Assembly: GCA_027575805.1 (NCBI GenBank)
Contig: JANBPU010000087.1
Location: 1 to 64,000, forward strand
From: Mycoemilia scoparia
Lineage: Eukaryota > Kickxellomycota > Kickxellomycetes > Kickxellales > Kickxellaceae
DNA length: 64,000 nt
Reading direction: 5' to 3'
The translations under genes were made by a program, and so were the position numbers. Position 1 is the stretch's first letter. The number at the start of each line of letters is the position of its first letter. This document shows positions 1 to 9,790 of this stretch, piece by piece. Under the pieces are notes generated by a model. It saw only the letters and a program-made list of their open reading frames with translations. It made no database searches and was not told the DNA's origin.

Positions 1-167
1 TATATCTCGATACCTAATTCTAAAATATTGTAACCACCAATTATAATTTGTATAGTTAATATAAAACTATATAATAATATTAATATTATTATTCTATTTA
101 ATAGAAATGGTTTTAAACTTTTAAAACATATTACAAAAATTACATATAAAATACTTAAACTTAACAT
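1..167 (-). CDS. nad2: NADH dehydrogenase subunit 2, N-terminal part (cut by window edge)
   Basis: Partial gene; only the first 55 codons are inside the window and the frame runs off the left edge. The start is the ATG at 167. The visible protein begins MLSLSILYVIFVICFKSLKP and contains two hydrophobic stretches, then GGYNILELGIEI, which lines up with the variable N-terminus of fungal ND2 (usual pattern GSGIGIYGG). It would be a membrane subunit of complex I. The call rests on this weak N-terminal similarity and on nad2 being otherwise absent from the window. It lies downstream of cob on the same strand. Confidence 0.6.
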   Translation of the reverse strand, partial: MLSLSILYVIFVICFKSLKPFLLNRIIILILLYSFILTIQIIIGGYNILELGIEI

Positions 168-423
168 TATACTCCCTTATCCAATATATATATATGATAA
201 ATATTACATATATTCTATATATGTAATATTAAAATTTATGTGTATTTAATAATATAAATAAAATTTTACACTATTTATTGAAAAATAAAAAAGAAAAAAA
301 TATAAGGATGGTATAATTTATTATTTTTAATGAAAAATGACTAATATACAATAATAATTTTATATTACTTAATTTTATTTTTAATTATCGAATTATTATT
401 TTATTATACTATTTATATTATTT
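168..423. other. AT-rich intergenic region (nad2 leader side)
   Basis: No gene recognised. It contains an AT palindromic stretch around 195-235 and homopolymer runs. On the minus strand it would be the 5' leader of nad2. Confidence 0.5.
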
Positions 424-958
424 ATGAGTTGAAAGATACAAAAAGTTTTTGATAATATTATAAAAGAATTAACAAGTAGTGCTGGTACTACTGTTATTTA
501 TAATAGTATTATGAAAAATTATACAAAAAATTACTAGTAGTAGTAACATTAGTAATAATAGTAATAATAGTCATAGTAAAAGCTATACTAAAGATACGAA
601 GACTACTAATAATTCAAAAAGTAATAACACAAAAAGTAATTTTATATTTCCATTTATTTTACAATATTTAAGTATCACTATACCATCAGAATCTGAACCA
701 TATATACAATATGCTTTCGGAGTATTTTTAATAAGTTTAGTATGTTTATTTTGTATTATTAATATTTTATTTTATTTTTTTTAGTATTTATTTAATAGAT
801 AAAAAAAATTTAATAAAAAAAATGACCAAATTTAGAGTGATTCATAAATAAATATAAGAATACTATATGAATATTTATTTTAATAGAAGCAATAATATGT
901 TTAGGATTATTATTATTCTTAATTATTACAAGTTTAATAGTAATAAGTGTTATTATAT
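424..958 (+). pseudogene. Degraded member of the two-helix membrane ORF family
   Basis: The ATG at 424 opens a frame of 37 codons (MSWKIQKVFDNIIKELTSSA...) that ends at a triple TAG near 535. A +1 shift restores a Ser/Asn/Lys-rich linker, then a membrane helix (YAFGVFLISLVCLFCIINIL) that ends at a TAG near 783. Another frame then encodes a charged loop and a last helix (LIEAIICLGLLLFLIITSLI) ending near 958. The layout (linker, helix, loop, helix) matches the ORFs at 7756, 34663 and 60774. Several frameshifts and stops make this a relic. Function unknown. Confidence 0.5.
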
Positions 959-1503
959 AATAATATATAATATTTAATTCCATTATTAAAATTATTCAGT
1001 CAATATATTATATATTTAACTACATTATTCAATAATATACATATATAGAATATTATAAATTTAACTATATTATTACCTATAATTAACTTTTTAAATAATA
1101 TAATATATTAAATTTCCATTATATTTATATCATAATATTTAGTATCATTTTTAATATTTTTATATATTCTATTATATATATATAATATATGGGAATTAAC
1201 CATATCATTAAGATGATTTATATTTAAATCAGCTAAAATATTTTTAAATAATACACGAATAATTAGAGTAAAAATAATAAAAAATAAGAAAGATTGATAT
1301 TTATTATTATTTGAATAACATTAGTAAAATTTATTAACAATATATATTAATGATATATGTTTATAATCTAAAGATTATAATAGTATTAATAATAATGTTT
1401 ATTAAATAATAATTAATAGTATTTAAAAATTAATATTATTAATTTTTTTTATACTATTTCTATTAAGAGCTTTATCAACATATATTTCATTAGATAAATT
1501 TTT
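959..1503. other. AT-rich region with a small ORF fragment on the minus strand
   Basis: On the minus strand about 66 codons stay open from roughly 1305 to the TAA at 1108, with one hydrophobic helix (FLFFIIFTLIIRVLF). This may be the tail of the ORF upstream at 1504-2109. A TAATTCC motif (minus strand, 1192-1198) falls inside it. Nothing else is recognised. Confidence 0.35.
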
Positions 1504-2109
1504 TTAAGCTTCAATTCTATCTTTTATAGTTTTACCTTCACTATCCTTAATAGATAATATATTACAACCTTCTAAATTAGGATTTTTAGTACATAGATTT
1601 AAATAATCACTAAATTTATTTTTGTAAATAATAAAATCCTTTTCTAATTCAGAAATCTTAATTATTTCTTGTTTAGGATTAGGTAAAGATTCTAAGATTT
1701 TTCCCATTTTGGGAGTAAATATTGGTTTAGCACCTATATTAGTTAAAATATGATCATAACCCAAACCAACAGTTAAAATAGTACCTACGCCTGTAACACC
1801 ATAACATACACCTTTTATACAATATATACTATAACCTAATATTGTACTTACATAATTAGTAGGACTATTACGTACAATTAATGAGCCTTTCAACATTATA
1901 TTAATCATAAATATTATTCGAATAATATTTATGATTAATATATATATACATAAAAACATACCATTAATTATGATTATATAATTTATTACTATATAACCAG
2001 AATCATATTTATATAAAAATAAAATAAGACATATACCTCCGAGAATCCTTAAGATTCTCATAATTATATGATTATGAAATTGTTCTATAGATTGCGGTAA
2101 AGTATTCAT
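1504..2109 (-). CDS. Hypothetical mitochondrial membrane ORF (plasmid-type)
   Basis: A 201-residue ORF starting at the ATG at 2109, 45 bases after the cob stop. Two hydrophobic helices (about residues 18-35 and 42-70) are followed by a short motif LKGSLIVRNSP, a Cys/Gly-rich hydrophobic stretch (YCIKGVCYGVTGVGTILTVG) and a hydrophilic tail with PIFTPKMGK. From memory this pattern resembles uncharacterised ORFs found in fungal mtDNA and linear mitochondrial plasmids. The frame reopens for about 30 codons beyond the TAA. No function can be assigned and no captured leader was recognised upstream. Confidence 0.6.
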   Translation of the reverse strand: MNTLPQSIEQFHNHIIMRILRILGGICLILFLYKYDSGYIVINYIIIINGMFLCIYILIINIIRIIFMINIMLKGSLIVRNSPTNYVSTILGYSIYCIKGVCYGVTGVGTILTVGLGYDHILTNIGAKPIFTPKMGKILESLPNPKQEIIKISELEKDFIIYKNKFSDYLNLCTKNPNLEGCNILSIKDSEGKTIKDRIEA

Positions 2110-2153
2110 TTTATAACCATTATAAAAACCTTTAATAACACTCTCTTTAAAAG

Positions 2154-5100
2154 TTATTTTTTTTCCAAAATAATTTGGGAATTATTAGAAGTGGCTATAT
2201 TAGCTAATGTATTTTCAATAATACTTATTAAAGGTAAAATTATTAAAAAATAAGAAAAATAATAAACAGAAGCAATTTGTCCTATAAAAATAAAAGGAGG
2301 TTCAGCATGATTAGAACCAATTCACATTAAAATAAAGAAATCAGCAATAAATAATCAAAAGAAAAATTTAATAATAGGTCTAAATTGCATAGATCGGATT
2401 CTAGACATATCAAGGAATGGTACAATAAATAAAATTACAATAGCTGCAAACATAGCAATAACACCTAATAATTTATGAGGAATAGATCTTAAAATAGCAT
2501 AAAAAGGTAAAAAATAAAATTCAGGTACTATCGAAGGAGGAGTAACTAATGGGTTACCCGGAATATAATTGTCTGGTTCACCCATAAAATTAGGTATAAA
2601 ACATACAAAAAATGATAAAATTAAAAAGAAAAAGAAAAATCCTACATAATCTTTATAAGAATAATAAGGATGAAATGGTAATTTATCTATATTACTAGAT
2701 ATACCTAATGGATTATTAGCAAGGAACAAGTTAATAATAACCTATTCATTCGACTGTACATTAAGAAATCATATAATGAATCCCCACCAGTGACCCAGTC
2801 TGTAGCGATCATTTAAAATAACCGACGGTCTTAAAAATAAATTTCTTTAACCGTTTTCACTAGTATTGCCAAATAAAAATTTTTATTATATTTCTTTAAA
2901 ACCACTGTCATGGTTTTGGATATATATATTATATTTTTTTATCCCTAATAAATTTATATTTGTATAAATATTATTATAATATTATATATCTGACTACTAA
3001 TTTAAAATCTTTACTGATTTTTATATATTTAAACCTAATTTATAATACATAGATTTATGAAAATAAGGTAAAACTAGATTTCTAAGATTAGTAATAGATT
3101 TATTTTTTATATAAAGTTGATATTGTTGTGATTTAGAAAATATATTTATAGAACATTTTAAATTAAATTTATTTTCTAAACTATATTTTAATAATTCAAC
3201 TTCTTTAAAAGTAAAACTATTTGTAGCTATTCTAACTCCTGAAGTTTTTCAAGTACCATCATCTTGAATTCAAATTGCTAAAGCTAATGGTGTTATATAT
3301 TCTTCAATATTAATAGGTATAACTTTTTTTTTATTATGATTATAAAATAATTTATATAATCATATTAAATTTTTATAACTATAAGTATTAAATCTATAAG
3401 CTTCATAAGTTTTATTACCAATTTTTTGTTTTATAAAACTAGGTAAATTATTATTAGTATAACCTCGTTTTAATAGATACTCATATAAAAAAAATAAATA
3501 ATCTTTATGATTAAAACTTTGCTTAAATCTAAATCTTACACCTCCATTCATTAATCTTTCACCATGACAATCTCCTAATAATGAACCTACTAAAAATGAG
3601 ATAACATCCTCATTGTGAGGACCTATTCTTTTATTAGCTCTTGTATTAGGTAATATAAATTTTAATGAAGTACTATAAAATTGTTTAAATATATAATAAT
3701 TAAATTTTGGGCCAGTACACATAATTTCTCCTTTAGGAGAAATTACATCATTTAACCCATATTGATGTAATCCTATTAAATGCATAACAGCTAAAGCTGC
3801 TAAAATAAATGGTAATAAAAAATGTAAACTATAAAATCTATTTAATGTAGAATTAGCTACACTAAAACTACCTCAAATAACAATAATATATAATTTATTT
3901 AAAAATTATTTTATCTTTCGATACTATTAAGACTATTTCTTCAACCTTGATATATAGTATCAAGGTTGTAGGGTTTTCGTGGTAAGATTATTGTTGATAA
4001 AACTCACTTACTAGTCGTTGAACGTTTATATTTAATAAAAATATCTAAATATAGTTCGTTACAGATAATCAATATAATTGGTAGCTTATTTATATAGATA
4101 TTTTCTGAAATTTACCCTATTTACCTCCGACACATTACCGTGTCGAGGAGCCTAAAAAATTTTTATAGAATTAACAATTAGGAAAATTTAATTTATCATA
4201 TCTTTTATTATTTTTTAAATTATTAATTCATTTTTGATAAGATATTAATTTTAAACCTATTAAAGGATGATTACCAGAAAATGAAAAAAAATTTATTACT
4301 TTTTGAATATCATTTTTGGATGATATACTAAAATAAGAATATTTATTTTTTTCTATATATATATTAAAATTTTTTGTATTTAAAATTAATAATATATTTT
4401 CTAGTAATTCTTTATGTAATGAATGTTTTAATTGAAAAATTGCTGAATTATTTGATTTTATAAAAAATGAACCTTCAGCTATTGTAAATCCTATAATTCA
4501 ATTTTTAAAATATGATAAATTTAAATAATTTATTGTTGAAGAATAAAAAGAAATATAAGGTATATTTAATGGTATTTTATTAAAAATTTTAATGTTATTT
4601 TTAAAAATATATAAAGCTTTATTAAATTGATTTATTCGTCTATCCGTTAAAGGATACAGATTATGATGTAATAATAATGGAAAAAATATTTCTTGTAAAT
4701 CTGTTTTATTTATTATATATTTACATATATTTTTTTTAGGATATTCATATATTTTTCCTAATTTTAAAACTGAATAAATATATTTTAAAGTTAATAAATC
4801 TTTTATTTCTAACATTATAACTAAATTAATTCTAATATAATTTTTAGGAGTTTTATGTATTAAAATATAACCATCACCATCTATAAAACCTATTAACATA
4901 CTTAAAAAAGAAAATGGAATAGATAAATAATAATCTTTATCTTTAATTTTTCTTTTTTTATGTAAATTTCAATTTATAATACCTATACAAGGTAATGTTA
5001 ATTCTATAATATTTGTTGACTCAACTAAATCATTACCTATTCAAGGTATAGCTGAAAATAAATTTGTAATAACAACAGCCCCTCAATGGCTCATTTGACC

Positions 5101-7636
5101 GTATGGAAGAACATAACCCAAGAAAGCTGTAGCCATCATAACTATAAATATTATGATACCTATGTATCATAATAATAATCTAGGTTTTCTATATGAACCA
5201 TAATATAAAGCTTTACCTATATGTATGTATACAAAAATAAAAAAGAATCCAGCTGTATTAGAATGTAAATATCTAATTATTCAACCATTATTTACATCTC
5301 TCATGATCAATAAAGATTAATAAGAAATTTTATTAAATATTTATTTTAAACCTATAAAATAAATATTTATTTTTATATAATTTATTAGTATCTATATATC
5401 TATTAATGGTTCTATTGCCTTTTATATTTAATATTTTTGAACTGCATTATAAGATTTAAAAGGTGAACCATTTATCAATTTATTATTTTCATATATATAT
5501 ATACTTTTAATCCATATCTTGAACTTTTATCTTTAGAATTTTTTTTTGAGCTAATTTAGTATGATTTAATTAATATATCAAAAGGTGGTTTTGTATTAAA
5601 TATACGGTCAACTGTAGTTGACTCTAAAGAAATATTATTTACTGTGCTATATCTTTTTTTATAATATTAGATATATTTTTTATATTATTAGATATATTTT
5701 TTTTATATTTTTACCTTCAAATAATAAATAAAGACCGTAATTACTATAAAATAGTAGTGAATAACCTAAATAATATAAATTAAAACATAATTAAATAAGT
5801 AATATTTGTAATCAAATACATTATAAATAATAAATTTATTTATAATTTTCTTCCAAAATTCCTTTTTTATTAATAAAATTTTATTTAAGCTGTGATCGTA
5901 CAAATCAGCTTTATTTTCCATTAAATTTACAACTATACAAAATTTTTTGAAATCCAATAATTTTGAACTTTGAAGAGAATAATTATTTAAAAATGGTATT
6001 ATTTTATTGTTAATAATTTAGATACAACATAATGTATTTGATTATTCTTAGGTTTTTCATATAATTTTCCACAATTAAAATAATTTATTCATTAAAAAAC
6101 AATTACGTGAATGTTGAACTAAAATAAAATTCAACTAGATATCCTATTTTGTAGGCTTACCTTTCTTTATTTTAACAAAAAAAAAGCTTCACTATCTATA
6201 AAATCAGATAGCCTATTAAGATTAATATTTTGTACTATTTGGACTAAAGATCTTATTATTGGTTAAATATTAGAATAATTTAAAGTTAATTCTTTAGATA
6301 AACCCTTATTAATTGAAGCTTTTATACTAATAATTCTTTTTATACCTTCATTAGTAAGATGTTCTTTACAATTTATTATTTCAATCACTAATTTAAAAAG
6401 TTTTAAATCTGTTTGTTTTTGAGTTAATTTTATATATTTATCAAAATGAGGTATTATAACATTAGTTAAATCTTTTACAAAATTAACATAATAAATAGCA
6501 GACTTACTAATATTATTTTCATGAACGTTTTCTACTCCAAAAAATGATTGAATACTATTAAATAAAGCTATATCTTTAATATATAAATGTATTGAAAAAG
6601 AAGGTATAATATTAAACCCTGTTTAATATTTATCATTTTTAGAAATATTTATTTGAAAGCAACCTTAAGCATCACTTAATCCACTAAATCACTCTAAAAA
6701 TTCAATAGATTTATGAAATAATATTATGATAAAACTTTTTATAGTTAATAATCATATTATTTTAAATTATATAATTATCTAAATTTCCATTAATCTTATA
6801 TCTTAATTACTTTCGTGATTAATTGGACTATATTATAATAGTAATAAATTTTTATTACTATTCTTTACGTGTAGTCTCTGAAGATTCTACTCAGTCATAA
6901 AAAAGACCTTTGGTTTCCTGCTGATTTTCCATTGTTATATTTTTAATATTTTTACGATTATAAATAATTCGTACTTAATACTTAAGGAGTTCCCAGCATA
7001 TAGTAAAGTTTAAAGAACACATCTAGAGAAAATATGCTCTACACTAGTAAAAGCTAAGTCTATATTAGGACAATAATGCCATTTTATCAATAAAAAAAAT
7101 ATTTTTTTATATTTATTAGATTACAATGTTTAATAAAGTTTAATTTAATAATATTAAATTTATTTAAATAACATACTAAGCATGAATATATGAAATATAA
7201 ATTTTTAATATTTTAATATATATTTGGACTATATTTTTATTATTTTATATATATTTATTTAGGTGTAAAAATAAAATGTATATTTAAATACAAAATAAAA
7301 TAAGTATTTTACGTATAGTCTCTGAAGATCCCATAAATTTATGATTTCTTGCTGATTATCTATAATTATATCCTTAAATTTTTTACCATTATTAATTTAA
7401 TATATATAATTTAATAAGTAGGGTATTTAAGGCTTTAAGAATTTCCAGCATTTAGTAAAATTTTATAGCTACGCAATTATCATAGCTAAAGTTACACCTG
7501 TTATAATTTGGATAACTAAACATACACCTAATAAAGATCCAATACCGAATATATATGATATATTACTAGGAGCTGGTGAATCTATTATAAAATCATTAAC
7601 TAAAGATAAAATTGGATGTTTTTTTAAATTTTTCAT
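2154..7636 (-). CDS. cob: Apocytochrome b (5 exons)
   Basis: Central subunit of the inner-membrane bc1 complex. Exons: 7636-7482, 7079-7034, 5307-5019, 3880-3755, 2719-2154, giving 393 residues. The product begins [20 protein letters not shown] and contains the conserved quinol-site PEFYF-type region and the Q-loop. His ligand regions fall in exons 3-4 (GQMSHWG, FLLPF). UGA encodes Trp (for example GWIIRYLHS and WGSFSV). Every junction obeys U|intron|G and restores conserved residues: [37 protein letters not shown] leader of about 90 bases, copied twice further upstream, precedes the ATG. Confidence 0.95.
2720..3754 (-). mobile_element. cob intron 4, group I
   Basis: A 1035-base intron between HQYG and SNNPLG. 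The 3' core (2725-2880, minus strand) contains AAGTGAAAACGG-like, AAGACCGTCGG and GTACAGTCGA blocks that recur in cox1 intron 6 and cox2 intron 1. Confidence 0.8.
3021..3754 (-). CDS. LAGLIDADG (type 2) homing endonuclease in cob intron 4
   Basis: In frame with cob exon 4, about 243 intronic residues to the TAA at 3021 when TGA is read as Trp. Motifs: [20 protein letters not shown] followed by LLGDCHGE, and later LALAIWIQDDGTW. This is the single-chain family with a VGSLLGD first motif and a W-DDG second motif. It is very similar to the ORF in cox2 intron 1, which shares [10 protein letters not shown] and ATNSF. Likely homing enzyme or maturase of its intron. Confidence 0.85.
3881..5018 (-). 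mobile_element. cob intron 3, group I, with intact LAGLIDADG ORF
   Basis: A 1138-base intron between LVE and FIWGSF. The endonuclease frame fills the 5' part and the core is near the 3' end (about 3900-4150). Confidence 0.8.
4171..5018 (-). CDS. LAGLIDADG homing endonuclease fused in frame to cob exon 3
   Basis: The frame continues from exon 3 through the intron to the TAA at 4171, about 281 intronic residues. Two catalytic motifs are visible: [12 protein letters not shown] near residue 33 of the intronic part and [13 protein letters not shown] about 140 residues later, both with an acidic residue at the metal-binding position. This is a double-motif monomeric enzyme, probably released by proteolysis of the exon-intron fusion as in other cob introns. 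It would cut intronless cob and may assist splicing. UGA codons encode Trp. Confidence 0.85.
5308..7033 (-). mobile_element. cob intron 2, group I, with decayed endonuclease gene
   Basis: A 1726-base intron between VEH and IMRDVNN. Core elements (ATATGCTGGGAACTCC, CAGCAGGAAACC, TTCAGAGACTACACG) lie in its first 200 bases, followed by a degraded LAGLIDADG frame. Confidence 0.8.
5766..6715 (-). pseudogene. LAGLIDADG endonuclease relic in cob intron 2
   Basis: Reading the minus strand gives EWFSGLSDA, then TAA where the catalytic acidic residue is expected, then [11 protein letters not shown], another TAA, and a clean stretch ending [19 protein letters not shown] second domain ([20 protein letters not shown]...) follows after a stop and a frameshift near 6020. 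Two LAGLIDADG domains are therefore recognisable, but in-frame TAA codons and at least one indel break them. Relic of a homing endonuclease; no activity expected. Confidence 0.75.
7080..7481 (-). mobile_element. cob intron 1, group I, no ORF
   Basis: A 402-base intron between LAM and HY codons. It holds group I core elements in order: ATGCTGGAAATTCTTAAAG, AATCAGCAAG and TTCAGAGACTATACG. No open frame. Its core closely resembles that of intron 2, suggesting the two are paralogous. Confidence 0.8.
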
Positions 7637-7733
7637 TTTTTTTTGTGTTAAAGTTTTTATGTAACCTGCATGTGCTAGGATTTATAGTTTTTAATATAGA
7701 TATATTATTATATTTTGATTATTTTATATAAGG
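7637..7733 (-). promoter_or_regulatory. cob 5' leader (original copy)
   Basis: The block 7654-7723 ends 17 bases before the cob ATG. Seventy bases are identical to 8644-8713, and a shorter, slightly diverged copy is at 9499-9541. In each case an ATG follows at 17-19 bases. It probably carries signals for cob mRNA processing or translation. A GGAATTA (TAATTCC on the minus strand) at 7732-7738 marks the end of the upstream ORF. Confidence 0.6.
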
Positions 7734-7755
7734 AATTATAAACTAATTATATAAA

Positions 7756-8442
7756 TTATGTATATAATATTAAGTATATACAATATTTAGAAGTTATTAC
7801 TAATAAAAATAAACATACTCAAGATATTATAAATAAAATATTTTGAGATTTAGATCAAATAGAGATATATCTATTTATAAGTTTTTTTATAAATTTACCA
7901 GAAGTATTATCTGGTATATATTTATAAATATGATCTATGTTTTTATATAAAATAAATGAAATATATACATTTAATATAATCATTAACCCTAATATTTGTA
8001 AATTTATTAATTCATATATTTCAGGTAATAAATTAATTGGAAATACAGTAAAATCTAAATTTGAATTTGGATTTTTATCTAATGAATTAATATATTTACA
8101 AGTTAAATAATTGGTTTTATAATTTTTAGTTATATCATTAATGATATTACCTATATGATTTTAAGTTTGAGCGGTAGTAGCTGTTAATACAATTGCTGCT
8201 ATTTTACCACCAACACTAAGTATTTGTTTCGCTAACCTAATACCTGCAGCTACACCCGCACTAATAGATAATGCATTATTAACATATTTAATGTTATCAT
8301 TTGAAAAACTAACCTTAAAATCTGGATTGTTAATATTAATACTATCAGCTATCTTTGTTTCTATTTTTTTAGATACATTTTCAATTGTATCATCAGGATT
8401 TAAATTAGATATTAATAAGTTAATATCTATATGATCATACAT
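7756..8442 (-). pseudogene. Membrane ORF with Gly/Ala-rich helix, one internal TAA
   Basis: A frame of 229 codons from the ATG at 8442 to the TAA at 7756, interrupted once by TAA at 8161-8163. Before the stop there is a hydrophilic start, then a Gly/Ala-rich segment (ISAGVAAGIRLAKQILSVGG). After it the same frame gives a helix (LQILGLMIILNVYISFILY), a basic loop (GKFIKKLINRYISIWSKSQN) and a final helix. It lies between two copies of the cob leader. Similar to the ORFs at 36718 and 60774; from memory the loop pattern resembles ORFs of fungal linear mitochondrial plasmids. Either a recent nonsense mutation or two separate peptides. Confidence 0.6.
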
Positions 8443-8462
8443 GAAATATAAGTATATAAATA

Positions 8463-8624
8463 CTATGATAAATCGAAAAAAAAAAATATTAATATTAATT
8501 TATATAAATTAATATTAATATATGTTATAATATTACTTAGTTTATTAGGTAGATAATTATTATCATTAAGGTAACCTAAAATAATTCCTATTGAAATAGA
8601 AAAGAAAAAAATTGTGTTAAACAT
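8463..8624 (-). CDS. Small two-helix ORF downstream of cob leader copy 2
   Basis: A 53-codon ORF (MFNTIFFFSISIGIILGYLN...) whose ATG lies 19 bases after the duplicated cob leader. Two hydrophobic stretches. It precedes the Gly/Ala-rich ORF at 8442, just as the 67-residue two-helix ORF at 36501 precedes the Gly/Ala-rich ORF at 36718; in the ORF at 60774 the two parts are fused. This parallel suggests it is the N-terminal partner of that ORF. Confidence 0.5.
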   Translation of the reverse strand: MFNTIFFFSISIGIILGYLNDNNYLPNKLSNIITYININLYKLILIFFFFDLS

Positions 8625-8643
8625 TTTTATTATTTTGTTAAAA

Positions 8644-8713
8644 TTTTTATGTAACCTGCATGTGCTAGGATTTATAGTTTTTAATATAGATATATTATTA
8701 TATTTTGATTATT
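8644..8713 (-). repeat. cob leader copy 2
   Basis: Seventy bases identical to 7654-7723, placed 19 bases before the ATG at 8624. Confidence 0.85.
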
Positions 8714-8901
8714 TATAAACAAAAAGATTTAAATATATATTTTATAAATATCGGTTAATATTTATATAAGAATATAATTTATTTATAGTATTATAAAAAT
8801 ATTATATAGGTATATATATTTTAATATATGGAATTATAAATAAAAATAAGAAATATATATTCATAATATTAATATTGTATATATATTTAATAATAACTAA
8901 A

Positions 8902-9481
8902 TTATAAATTATATATTCAAGGATATGTATATATTAAATAATATATAAAAATTAAAGCACTAATAAATAAAAGATACGTAATTTTTATTAATATATTTAA
9001 AATAGGTCCTCTTATTCAATTTAAAAAATTTAAATATTTATTTTGATTTAATTATAAATAAATCAGGATATTTTAAATTTATAATAACGACTGTAAATGT
9101 ATATAAACCTACAAGAATTAATATAAAAGAACAAACTAAAATAGCTAAATAACTATCATTAATATGATATATAAATTCTAATGGAGATTTAATAACAAAT
9201 TCTTATTCATTAATAAATTTATTGATTTCTTCATCTTTTAAAATACTTTCTATAAATTTACAATTTTCATTATTGAAAATTTTTTTTTACAAATTTCATA
9301 AATTCTGTCCCATCTCTCTTTTTTAAAATTTAATTCTAATTCTTCATTACAAAATATTATATAATCATTTTAAAAATGAGGTATATATATTTTAAAATTA
9401 TAATATAAAATCAAAATACCTATGTTAATTATAATTAATAAAATTAAAAATAAAATTGGATGTTTTTTTTTTATTTTTCAT
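8902..9481 (-). pseudogene. Membrane ORF relic fused to the cob start
   Basis: The ATG at 9481 follows cob leader copy 3, and the first codons imitate cob itself (MKN, then KKHPIL after a poly-A slip). A hydrophobic helix follows (LILLIIINIGILILYY), then TAA, a charged region, another poly-A frameshift, TAA, and SPLEFIYHINDSYL with two helices and YPDLFIIKSK, a shift, and WIRGPILNI to the TAA at 8902. The tail closely matches the ORF at 34663 (YPDLFIIKNK, YIRGPLLKI). Two stops and two or three frameshifts mark it as a pseudogene. Confidence 0.65.
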
Positions 9482-9498
9482 TTTTTTTTGTGTTAAAG

Positions 9499-9541
9499 TT
9501 TTATGTAACCTGTATGTACTAGGATTTATAGTTTTTAATAT
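9499..9541 (-). repeat. cob leader copy 3 (diverged)
   Basis: Forty-three bases matching 7654-7696 with about three differences, 17 bases before the ATG at 9481, the same spacing as in cob. The duplication extends into the first codons of cob. Confidence 0.8.
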
Positions 9542-9790
9542 ATATTAATTTCCGATGATTCGAGTAAATAATATATGGTAATCTATTATAAATAAAGTTT
9601 TATTAACATAGATGATATATAATAAAGTATTATTATAAATATATAACTTTTTTTATTAAATATATGTTTAACATGATTATATTGTTATTAATATTATTCT
9701 ATTGATTAATATATATATAATAAATAATCTGTTATTTGATTATTTATTATATTTAATAGGAATTAATATATAGATATATAATAAATATAT

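Noticed and set aside
8161..8163. TAA reassigned to a sense codon
   Set aside because: All core genes end in TAA at the expected place, several with the stop in the TAATTCC motif; in-frame TAA codons occur only in intron ORF relics and the membrane ORF family.
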